Shown here: positions 6,435 through 12,829 of the stretch, piece after piece | Position numbering within the stretch: position 1 is the first letter of the stretch | How the letters are laid out: each line of letters starts with the position of its first letter | From: Candidatus Izemoplasma sp. | GTDB lineage: Bacteria; Bacillota_I; Bacilli_A; Izemoplasmatales; Izemoplasmataceae | Direction of reading: 5' to 3' | Length of the DNA: 14,236 nt | Assembly (NCBI GenBank): GCA_021736285.1 | Contig: JAIPGE010000014.1 | Coordinates: forward strand, 1-14,236 | Position numbers and translations under genes: made by a program | The notes under the pieces: model-generated | Database searches by the model: none | What the model saw: only the letters and a program-made list of their open reading frames with translations | What the model was told of the DNA's origin: nothing

Positions 6435-7246
6435 GTGATATCACCTTCTAATTGTTTAATAAGGTGCTCTAATTCTTTGATTTGTTTGTCTGTAAAGCGA
6501 ACATGATGATTGCTTGTGTTGTTTTCTAAGAAGCTAACACCCTTTGCCTTAATAGTATCTAAAACAACACATGTTGGTACTTTTTTGATTTCTTTTGCTT
6601 CTTGTAATGCGTGTTTGATTGCCGCTTCATTATGACCATCAACACGTAAGGCATGCCATCCAAATCCAGCAATTTTTAGTCTAATATCCCCTTGGTCACA
6701 AATATCATCGGTATACCCATCTAATTGTAATTTATTTTCATCAATCATTAAGACTAAATTATCTAACTTATGATGAAACGCAAACATTAATGCTTCATAC
6801 ACTTGACCTTCATTAAGCTCTCCATCACCAACAATGGCATAGACTCGATTGTTTTTCTTTTGTATTTTTAAGGCTTTCGCAATACCTGCGGCAGCGCTTA
6901 TTCCTTGTCCAAGTGACCCAGTTGTCATATCGACTCCTGGTGTTTTTAGTCTGTCCGCATGACTAGGTAGATTGGTATGGGCTTCATTTAAAGTATTTAA
7001 TAACTGCTTATCAAAATATCCTTTCAAAGCAAGCGTACTGTATAATGCTGGTCCTGCGTGGCCTTTTGATAACACAAAATAATCTCTATCTTCCCAGTCT
7101 GGATTTGATGGATCAATTGTCATTTCATTATCATACAAAACACTAAGTGCTTCAACAATTGACATACTACCACCAATATGACCAAACCCTCTGTTCCTAA
7201 GCATTTTAAGTGTTTCTATTCGTATTTTTGTTGCAAAATTATCCAT
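6431..7246 (-). CDS. Transketolase, N-terminal subunit
   Basis: 271-residue thiamine-diphosphate-binding half of a split transketolase. Seen in order: GHIGGSMS at 22-29, SKGHAG at 60-65, GSLGQG at 110-115, and the ThDP/Mg site GDGELNEG at 140-147 ending with N171 in DENK. The ATG at 7246 is chosen because GAGGTGA lies eight bases upstream; the GTG at 7258 is within that site. It is translationally coupled to the C-subunit by a four-base overlap. A hairpin lies 30 bases upstream, between this gene and the EIIC gene, so its expression may be reduced relative to the transporter. The reaction would convert ketose and aldose phosphates, for example xylulose 5-phosphate and ribose 5-phosphate. Confidence 0.93.
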   Translation of the reverse strand: MDNFATKIRIETLKMLRNRGFGHIGGSMSIVEALSVLYDNEMTIDPSNPDWEDRDYFVLSKGHAGPALYSTLALKGYFDKQLLNTLNEAHTNLPSHADRLKTPGVDMTTGSLGQGISAAAGIAKALKIQKKNNRVYAIVGDGELNEGQVYEALMFAFHHKLDNLVLMIDENKLQLDGYTDDICDQGDIRLKIAGFGWHALRVDGHNEAAIKHALQEAKEIKKVPTCVVLDTIKAKGVSFLENNTSNHHVRFTDKQIKELEHLIKQLEGDIT

Positions 7247-7254
7247 AATGTAAC

Positions 7255-7261
7255 TCACCTC
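7255..7261 (-). promoter_or_regulatory. Shine-Dalgarno site that decides the transketolase N-subunit start
   Basis: GAGGTGA on the minus strand, eight bases before the ATG at 7246. It contains the GTG at 7258 that would otherwise be taken as the start. Confidence 0.65.
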
Positions 7262-7278
7262 AAATTTAGATCCAACCT

Positions 7279-7304
7279 AAAAAGGGAACGCGAATTCCCT
7301 TTTT
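7279..7304. terminator. Intra-operon terminator hairpin between EIIC and transketolase
   Basis: AAAAAGGGAA (7279-7288) and TTCCCTTTTT (7295-7304) form a 10-bp stem with a six-base loop, with a U-rich trailing arm in both directions. It sits nine bases after the EIIC stop, inside a run of same-strand genes. No promoter fits in the 18 bases between the hairpin and the transketolase ribosome binding site, so the downstream enzymes must be made by readthrough. Only five pairs are A-U-free or mixed, so termination is probably partial. Confidence 0.7.
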
Positions 7305-7313
7305 ATTTATTAA

Positions 7314-8675
7314 TTATTCAGTAACTTCAATTTCTTTCTTTGGCATAAAAACGTCATATACAATTGGAATAGCAAAGGCAACAACAATAAAGATTGATAC
7401 TGCCCATTTACCCCATAATGCAACGTTACCTAAGACAATACCAGTACCGATAAAGTCTGCATCACTAAATGTAGTGTTTGCAAATCCTAAGTCTCCTAAT
7501 ACAGGCATCAATAATAATGGCAAGAATGTAATAACAACACCATTAACGAACGAACCAATTACAGCACCACGACGTCCACCAGTTGCGTTACCGAATACAC
7601 CTGCAGTAGCCCCAACAAAGAAGTGAGGGATAACACCAGGTAAGATAACAGTTCCGTTTAATGCGATTAAGATTAACATACCAACGATTCCACCTAAGAA
7701 TGAAACCAAGAAACCGATTAATACGGCATTTGGTGCATAAGGGAATACGATTGGACAATCAAGTGCAGGTTTTGAATCTGGTACGATTTTGTCCGCCCAA
7801 CCTTTGAAGGCAGGAACGATTTCAGCAATAACCATCCGCACACCAGCTAATACGATGTATACACCAGCTGCAAAGATTAATGCTTGAACAAATGCAAAGA
7901 CTAAGTAGTTGTCGCCAACACCTAATTCGTCAGCAACAAATGCAGGTCCTGACATTAGAGTTACAATTAAGAACATTATAAGCATTGTTAACCCAATAGC
8001 AACACTACTGTCACGTAAGAATCCTAACCATTTTGGAAATTTCATTTCTTCAGTTGATTTAGAGTTTTTACCAACTAATTTCCCTACTTCTCCACTTAAC
8101 CAATAAGTGATGCTTGAGAAGTGTCCAAATCCGATTTCATCGTTACCAACAATTTTCTTCATTGTAGGATCTGCGATAGCCGGGAAGATAACCATTGTTA
8201 ACCCTAATGCTAATCCACCAAGTAAGTAAAGTACGAATCCTTCTAGACCAGCAACAGTTAATACAACACCAATTAACGCAGCCATATATAACGTATGGTG
8301 ACCAGTTAAGAAGATGTACTTAAGTCTACTAAAGCGTGCGATAACGATGTTGGCAAGCATACCAACGACCATGATTGCGGCTGTAGCAGTTGCATAATCA
8401 TTTAATGCAAGTGATACAATCGCTTCATTGTTAGGTACAACACCTTGTACACCGAATGCCTCTTGGAATAATGCACCAAAATAGTCTAATGATCCAACTA
8501 AGATGCCAGCCCCTTGTTGAAGGATGATAAATCCAAGTACAGCTTTTAATGTACCACGAATAACTTCGTGTGCTGCTTTTCTTTGCGCAAGAAGACCAAC
8601 TAATACGATAATACCAATTAAGATCTGTGGTGCACTAAGTAAATCAGCAATAAATTTGATAATAGAACTAATCAT
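7314..8675 (-). CDS. PTS sugar transporter EIIC, ascorbate (UlaA/SgaT) type
   Basis: 453-residue integral membrane permease with about eleven hydrophobic segments along its length and a charged end (KKEIEVTE). The N-terminal pattern, a helix followed by LVGLLAQRKA, a Gly-rich region and LQQGAGIL, is that of UlaA (the L-ascorbate EIIC). It takes up its substrate while phosphorylating it using the EIIB below. No ascorbate catabolic enzymes (UlaD, UlaE, UlaF, UlaG types) are in the operon; transketolase and an aldolase are there instead, so the substrate is more likely a pentose, pentulose or similar sugar. AAAGGAG ends ten bases before the ATG at 8675. Family level is sure; substrate is not. 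Confidence 0.93.
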   Translation of the reverse strand: MISSIIKFIADLLSAPQILIGIIVLVGLLAQRKAAHEVIRGTLKAVLGFIILQQGAGILVGSLDYFGALFQEAFGVQGVVPNNEAIVSLALNDYATATAAIMVVGMLANIVIARFSRLKYIFLTGHHTLYMAALIGVVLTVAGLEGFVLYLLGGLALGLTMVIFPAIADPTMKKIVGNDEIGFGHFSSITYWLSGEVGKLVGKNSKSTEEMKFPKWLGFLRDSSVAIGLTMLIMFLIVTLMSGPAFVADELGVGDNYLVFAFVQALIFAAGVYIVLAGVRMVIAEIVPAFKGWADKIVPDSKPALDCPIVFPYAPNAVLIGFLVSFLGGIVGMLILIALNGTVILPGVIPHFFVGATAGVFGNATGGRRGAVIGSFVNGVVITFLPLLLMPVLGDLGFANTTFSDADFIGTGIVLGNVALWGKWAVSIFIVVAFAIPIVYDVFMPKKEIEVTE

Positions 8676-8700
8676 GAAATAATCTCTCCTTTATATTTTT

Positions 8701-8994
8701 TTATTCTACTAATCCTTTGTCTTCTAATAACTTTTCTAGTTTTTTTCGTAATTCTTGTTTGTCCATAATGTTGTTTAAAGCTAGTGTTTCACCAAACTTT
8801 TTACAATTGTCTTCTAAATCAGATCCACAAACAATTAAGTCTGCAAGACCTGGCCAAGCGCTCCCTAAGTCCATGTGCTCAACATCGATTTCGGTTAAAT
8901 CTAAATCTTTCAAAACTTCTTTGACATTCATTTCAACTAAGAAACTGCTTCCTAGTCCACTTCCACAAATACATGCAATTTTATCAATTTTCAT
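8701..8994 (-). CDS. PTS EIIB component, ascorbate/lactose-type
   Basis: 97-residue cytoplasmic EIIB. The phosphorylated cysteine is C10 in the P-loop ICGSGLGSS, as in UlaB (VCGNGQGSS). The rest alternates helices and strands as in the family, and the length is normal. It accepts phosphate from an EIIA histidine and passes it to the sugar in EIIC. No free EIIA gene is present; the EIIA domain is at the end of the regulator upstream. The ATG overlaps the end of the regulator gene by 11 bases and has AAGGAGG nine bases upstream, so the two are coupled. It is 25 bases ahead of EIIC. Confidence 0.93.
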   Translation of the reverse strand: MKIDKIACICGSGLGSSFLVEMNVKEVLKDLDLTEIDVEHMDLGSAWPGLADLIVCGSDLEDNCKKFGETLALNNIMDKQELRKKLEKLLEDKGLVE

Positions 8995-11035
8995 TTTTCG
9001 TTTCCTCCTTGGAATATTGTTCGACTAGCTTTAAGACATCCTCTTTTGTCTTTGCGGCTAGTAATTCTTCTAATGATTCCATAAACAATTGTGACAATTG
9101 TTGTAAGGCCAATAAATGTTTTTCGTTATCAGGTGCTGCGAGTGTTACAATGACATTAACTTCACGGTCATTTTTACCATGAAAAATAACTGGTTTCTCT
9201 AGCAATAATATCGACATACCCAAATCATTGACACCGTCCTCTGGACGGGCATGACTAATAGCTATCTTATCGGCAATGACGATATATGGTCCAAGTTTTT
9301 TAACATTTTCAACAACTTTATCTAAATATTTTTTTTCAATATACTTTTCTTTTAAGAGAGGTTCTCCACTTTTATATATGGCATCTTCCCAATTTGTTAC
9401 TTGGTTCAAAAACATAATCCTTGATTTGGTAATCGTTTCTTTCAACATTGGTTTTGTCATCCTTCCGTATTGATTTTGTGTTGGGCGTTTTTCTGACAAA
9501 CGTTTTAAAATTTTACGCCGCACAGTTTCCCTTTTTTCCTTTGGTATATAATCATTAATATCTTCAATAATTTTATTGGATAGTGATACTTCAGCTTCAT
9601 TAGGGTTGTACACTCCTAACTTTTTAACAATTTTGTCTTTGTCACGATCTGTAAGTACTGAATGCACTTGAACTGTTATATCCGCTAGTGATTCATCATC
9701 GAGTGGAATTGTTGAAATAATATAATCAACTTGATTTTTATAATTATCGATGTCCTCTTTACGAACGACATCAATAATTTCAATCTGTCCAAGTAAGTAC
9801 TCTAGTTCTTTTTTTAATAATTTACTTGTTGCTATACCGTTTAAACAAACTAGTAATACTTTAACCATTGGGAAATCACGTTTTTCACGTTTCATGTATC
9901 CCCCAAAGTGCATCGCAATATAAGCAACATCATCATCGCCTATTGGATACCCTAAGCGTTGTTCTAAGGTATTACAAATTTGTCTTGAAATACTTGTGAT
10001 TTGAGGATAATTCTCAAATATTTCATCTTTGAGTTCATTTTGAAAGATAATTCCATATTTAAAGCGAAACATCGCTTGTTTCATATGAAGGTACAAATGA
10101 TCAAATAATCGTTGTTCTTCATCAAAATAAATTAAAGTTAATCGAGAGAACTCATGAATCATAAAATGAACAATTTGCGAAATGCTTTGATCATCATATG
10201 TCGCCATTTTGGAATTGTCTTGAATGCGCATTCCAAGTAACTGTAAGGCGATATATTCATATTCTTCAATCATCCAATCTTCAGTAAAAGTTTTTTTAAT
10301 TGTTTCATATTCAATAGAGTTTGTGATTAGATGATGATCTTCGTCATCAAAGATAACGTGATCAATTCCGTGTTTATCAATCATTGCAAGCATAATTGAT
10401 AAATATTCTATGGCGTTGTCAACATATTTAATATGGAGAAAAGATTCGGCTTTTTCAAAATATCCACGAATATATTTTGATTGTTTTATATCAAATAGTC
10501 CGTACGTATTAATTTTTAATAAATATTCGTAACTCGAGATTATCATTAATGCAACACTGCGTTTTCTTAACGGGGTTCCATCAATAATATAACCTTTGTT
10601 TTGTTCAAATTCCAAACCTAAGTTATAGGTTGATAGTATTGCTTTTACTTCTTTGATATCACCAATAATTGTGTTTCTCGAGACATCAAATAATGTCTCA
10701 AATAAACTAACTTTAATTATCTCATCAACAAATAATATCAATAAGATTTCAATTGCATTACGTTCTTTTTGTGTACATAAATAATAATTTTGTAATTCCT
10801 TGTCAAATTCATTGTTAAGGCGATTCTTAATTTTTGGGTCTACTTTCAATCCTGTTTGTCTCTCATTTACAATTTCAGGAAGTTTAATCGATGTTAAATA
10901 ATCATTGATTCGCGCAAGTGAGTAATAAACACTTCGTTGTGATATCCCAATTAAACGCGATAGATCATTAACATTAAGTGTTTGATAAGATGATATCAAT
11001 AAATTTAAAATATAATTATCTTTGTAATCTAACAT
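8984..11035 (-). CDS. BglG/MtlR-type PRD transcription activator with fused EIIA domain
   Basis: 683-residue multidomain regulator. N-terminal winged helix (about 5-60, QRSVYYSLARIND recognition region), a second HTH (about 95-160), PRD1 (about 180-275) and PRD2 (about 285-385, with H313 and H376 in the AYIAMHFGG motif), an EIIB-like domain (about 390-475, with C397 in LLVCLNGIATS) and a C-terminal EIIA of the ascorbate/mannitol group with active H595 in AISHARPEDG. The family (MtlR, LicR) activates its own PTS operon depending on phosphorylation of these residues. Because the operon has no separate EIIA, this domain may also deliver phosphate to the EIIB. The ATG at 11035 follows GAGGTG by six bases; the GTG at 11044 is inside that site. 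It starts the operon. Confidence 0.92.
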   Translation of the reverse strand: MLDYKDNYILNLLISSYQTLNVNDLSRLIGISQRSVYYSLARINDYLTSIKLPEIVNERQTGLKVDPKIKNRLNNEFDKELQNYYLCTQKERNAIEILLILFVDEIIKVSLFETLFDVSRNTIIGDIKEVKAILSTYNLGLEFEQNKGYIIDGTPLRKRSVALMIISSYEYLLKINTYGLFDIKQSKYIRGYFEKAESFLHIKYVDNAIEYLSIMLAMIDKHGIDHVIFDDEDHHLITNSIEYETIKKTFTEDWMIEEYEYIALQLLGMRIQDNSKMATYDDQSISQIVHFMIHEFSRLTLIYFDEEQRLFDHLYLHMKQAMFRFKYGIIFQNELKDEIFENYPQITSISRQICNTLEQRLGYPIGDDDVAYIAMHFGGYMKREKRDFPMVKVLLVCLNGIATSKLLKKELEYLLGQIEIIDVVRKEDIDNYKNQVDYIISTIPLDDESLADITVQVHSVLTDRDKDKIVKKLGVYNPNEAEVSLSNKIIEDINDYIPKEKRETVRRKILKRLSEKRPTQNQYGRMTKPMLKETITKSRIMFLNQVTNWEDAIYKSGEPLLKEKYIEKKYLDKVVENVKKLGPYIVIADKIAISHARPEDGVNDLGMSILLLEKPVIFHGKNDREVNVIVTLAAPDNEKHLLALQQLSQLFMESLEELLAAKTKEDVLKLVEQYSKEETKNEN

Positions 11036-11041
11036 ACCAAA

Positions 11042-11047
11042 CACCTC
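11042..11047 (-). promoter_or_regulatory. Shine-Dalgarno site that decides the activator start
   Basis: GAGGTG on the minus strand ends six bases before the ATG at 11035. The GTG it contains at 11044 is not a credible start. Confidence 0.65.
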
Positions 11048-11056
11048 ATATTAATC

Positions 11057-11085
11057 ATTATACACACACTCCTTTCAAACGTGAA
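11057..11085 (-). promoter_or_regulatory. Promoter of the PTS/transketolase operon
   Basis: On the minus strand TTCACG (11080-11085) and TATAAT (11057-11062) are 17 bases apart. The -10 is perfect; the -35 matches four of six bases, as often seen for activated promoters. Transcription would start near 11050, leaving a short leader of about 15 bases before the ATG at 11035. Confidence 0.55.
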
Positions 11086-11095
11086 GACCAAATAC

Positions 11096-11113
11096 TTGCA
11101 TAAATAATTGCAC
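11096..11113. promoter_or_regulatory. Putative activator operator, copy 1
   Basis: TTGCATAAATAATTGCAC, an 18-bp element with TGCA in both ends. Its centre is about 54 bases upstream of the predicted transcription start, ten bases before the -35 box, a typical position for an activator. A second copy matching 15 of 18 bases lies at 11197-11214. Confidence 0.5.
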
Positions 11114-11128
11114 AGATGTTCACTTTTA

Positions 11129-11142
11129 TGAAAACGCTATCT
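11129..11142. promoter_or_regulatory. cre site for CcpA
   Basis: TGAAAACGCTATCT matches the consensus TGWAARCGYTWWCW at all 14 positions. It lies about 85 bases upstream of the predicted transcription start, between the two 18-bp elements. This suggests carbon catabolite control through CcpA and Ser46-phosphorylated HPr; the position could serve repression by competition or looping, or activation. Confidence 0.72.
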
Positions 11143-11196
11143 TTTTACATATTCCTGTATTTCCCTTTATTAAGACGTAGATAAATATTCATTTGG

Positions 11197-11214
11197 TTGC
11201 ACAATTAATTGCAA
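11197..11214. promoter_or_regulatory. Putative activator operator, copy 2
   Basis: TTGCACAATTAATTGCAA, near-palindromic with TTGCA/TGCAA arms around a CAATTAAT core. It repeats the element at 11096-11113 with 15 of 18 bases identical, exactly 101 bases away, and is in the same direction. Confidence 0.5.
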
Positions 11215-11252
11215 ATAGTACTTTGATAGTCAAGATGTTTTTTATATAGTCC

Positions 11253-12014
11253 TTATTCTAAAACTTCATAACACTTTACATCTTGTGTGTTACAATAATC
11301 TTTATACGCTTTTGATAGATGACCTGATGTGATTAATCCTGTAAATTCAGACAAGTGACCAAAGGTAATAAGTGATGCCTTCCCTACTTTAGAATGGTCT
11401 ACCAATACATATTTGTCTTTACTATTCTGAATTGCAATTTTTTTCAGTTCAGCATCAATTGCTGTATAATTCGTTAAATCAAATGATTTCGTGATACCCG
11501 TACAAGAAATAAAGGCTTGGTCAAAATTAAACTGTTTTAATTGATCAATCGCAACAACCCCGCAAGTTGTATTTGTTTCTTTTCTTATATCACCACCAAG
11601 CATAATAACTTCAATATTTTGTTTAGTGATTAATTGATTCATGACAAATATATTATTTGTCACAACAGTTATAACCTGATCCATTAAGAAGTATGGCATA
11701 TACATTGTTGTCGTTCCCCCATCAATAAAGATGACATTGCCACGATTAACTAAATCGGCAGCTTGTTTCGAGATATCTTTCTTGTCATCTCTAAATAGCG
11801 TATTTCGAAATGTATAAGCCAGTGTTTTATTATCGTTCTGCGTAATACTTACACCCCCATACTCTTTCTTAACAATTCCTTGTTTAGCAAGTTCATTAAT
11901 ATCCCGACGTATAGTATATATCGATACATCAAAAACATTACTTAGTTCTTTTATTGAAGCCGTTTCATGGCGAATAATATAATCTACCATTTTTTTTAAT
12001 CTAGATTCTTTCAT
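11253..12014 (-). CDS. DeoR-family transcription regulator
   Basis: 253-residue regulator. The N-terminal DeoR winged helix spans residues 5-57 (KELSNVFDVSIYTIRRDI recognition helix, then GIVKKEYGGV). The C-terminal DeoRC sensor domain (about 75-235) has DGGTTT at 98-103, the phosphosugar-binding loop of the ribose-isomerase-like fold, and the conserved ISCTGI and VDHSK segments. Such proteins usually repress sugar catabolic genes and release DNA on binding a sugar phosphate. AGGAGG ends five bases before the ATG. It is divergent from the corrinoid operon and most likely controls it, and possibly its own gene; its 3' end faces the PTS operon promoter, with no terminator visible between. Confidence 0.92.
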   Translation of the reverse strand: MKESRLKKMVDYIIRHETASIKELSNVFDVSIYTIRRDINELAKQGIVKKEYGGVSITQNDNKTLAYTFRNTLFRDDKKDISKQAADLVNRGNVIFIDGGTTTMYMPYFLMDQVITVVTNNIFVMNQLITKQNIEVIMLGGDIRKETNTTCGVVAIDQLKQFNFDQAFISCTGITKSFDLTNYTAIDAELKKIAIQNSKDKYVLVDHSKVGKASLITFGHLSEFTGLITSGHLSKAYKDYCNTQDVKCYEVLE

Positions 12015-12034
12015 AGATTCCTCCTTTTGGATTC

Positions 12035-12064
12035 ATCTTACCACAATAACTTTACCAAAGTAAA
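12035..12064 (-). promoter_or_regulatory. Possible promoter of the DeoR-family gene
   Basis: On the minus strand TTTACT (12059-12064) and TAAGAT (12035-12040) are 18 bases apart. The -35 overlaps a small inverted repeat TTTAC-CAAA-GTAAA (12051-12064), which could allow autoregulation. Confidence 0.35.
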
Positions 12065-12068
12065 CATG

Positions 12069-12122
12069 TTTTGCTAATTTGTTGGTTACTTTTATCGTTT
12101 TTTTTGCTAACTCATTGGTGGT
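12069..12122. repeat. 33-bp-spaced direct repeat, candidate DeoR operator
   Basis: TTTTGCTAATTTGTTGGT starting at 12069 recurs as TTTTGCTAACTCATTGGT starting at 12102, with the first nine bases identical and 15 of 18 overall. The 33-base period is about three helical turns, placing both copies on one DNA face. They lie between the two divergent promoters, just upstream of the corrinoid operon -35 region. Confidence 0.5.
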
Positions 12123-12125
12123 TTA

Positions 12126-12153
12126 TTGCATATATATGAAATAGTTTTATAAT
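12126..12153 (+). promoter_or_regulatory. Promoter of the corrinoid methyltransferase operon
   Basis: A perfect TATAAT at 12148-12153 stands 16 bases after a weak -35, TTGCAT (12126-12131). Predicted start is near 12160, about 29 bases before the ATG at 12189. The poor -35 suggests regulation. Confidence 0.5.
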
Positions 12154-12188
12154 TAGGTTGTAATTGATTATAAATTAGGAGGATAATT

Positions 12189-12824
12189 ATGACTGATTTT
12201 AAACCTATCACTCAAGCACTTGTAAATGGCAATCAAGATCAAACCTTATCGCTAGTCGAAATCGCATTAGAGAATGGTACAAGTGCGCTTGACATTTTGA
12301 ATAAAGGCTTAATTCCTGGGATGGATGAAGTCGGACGTTTATGGATGTCTAGTGACATCTTTATTCCAGAAGTATTGGTAGCAGCTCGCGCAATGAATCT
12401 TGCCGGATCACGGATTGAAAAAGAACTTGTTGATACGGGATTTAAACCTATTGGAACTGCTATAATTGGCACAGTTAAAGGCGATTTACATGATATTGGC
12501 AAGAACTTAGTTGGTATGATGCTAAAAGGAAAAGGGTTTAACGTGATTGATTTAGGTGTCGATGTTACCAAAGAAGACTACCTAGACGCAACCAAAAAAC
12601 ACAATGCAAACTTTGTGCTTTGTTCTTCTTTAATCACAACTACAATGGCTTATATGGAAGATATTGTTCAGTATTTTAACGATCAAGCCTATCATGATAA
12701 AGTAAAAATTGCTTGTGGTGGAGCCCCAGTTACTGAAGTCTACACCAAAAAAATAGGTGCAGATATTTATGCGGATGATGCAGTCACCTTAGCAAATATG
12801 CTTGTAGATATGATGAAGGAGTGA
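12189..12824 (+). CDS. Corrinoid (cobalamin-binding) methyl-carrier protein
   Basis: 211-residue corrinoid protein of the MtaC/MtbC/MtvC type. An N-terminal helical cap (about 1-85, with MDEVGRLW and EVLVAARAMN) precedes a Rossmann B12-binding domain whose signature DLHDIGKN at 99-106 gives the lower axial ligand H101 (D-x-H-x-x-G), followed by a Ser/Thr-rich SSLITT segment at 146-151 and GGAP at 177-180. It carries a methyl group on cobalt between two methyltransferases. AGGAGG precedes the ATG. The stop at 12822-12824 overlaps the ribosome binding region of the next gene, so they are coupled. Which methylated compound feeds it is not shown by this protein. Confidence 0.93.
   Translation: MTDFKPITQALVNGNQDQTLSLVEIALENGTSALDILNKGLIPGMDEVGRLWMSSDIFIPEVLVAARAMNLAGSRIEKELVDTGFKPIGTAIIGTVKGDLHDIGKNLVGMMLKGKGFNVIDLGVDVTKEDYLDATKKHNANFVLCSSLITTTMAYMEDIVQYFNDQAYHDKVKIACGGAPVTEVYTKKIGADIYADDAVTLANMLVDMMKE
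12816..12821 (+). promoter_or_regulatory. Shine-Dalgarno site that decides the methyltransferase start
   Basis: AAGGAG inside the end of the corrinoid gene, eight bases before the ATG at 12830. The GTG at 12821 begins on its last base and is rejected as the start. Confidence 0.65.
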
Positions 12825-12829
12825 GTTTG

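Noticed and set aside
4804..7246. A sulfoquinovose sulfo-transketolase pathway, because transketolase is split and next to an aldolase
   Set aside because: No sulfosugar isomerase, sulfolactaldehyde enzyme or sulfonate exporter is seen, and uptake is by a PTS, which does not fit that pathway.
7314..8675. Reading the EIIC as an L-ascorbate transporter (UlaA proper)
   Set aside because: Family similarity is clear, but the operon lacks ascorbate catabolic enzymes and has transketolase and aldolase instead, so no substrate is assigned.
8717..9182. Two plus-strand open frames across the EIIB gene and the end of the regulator gene
   Set aside because: Antisense shadows of well-supported minus-strand genes, Ser/Lys-rich, with no recognisable domain.
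12239..12571. Minus-strand open frame of 110 codons inside the corrinoid protein gene
   Set aside because: Pro/Ser-rich antisense shadow; the plus strand encodes a clear B12-binding protein with the D-x-H-x-x-G motif.
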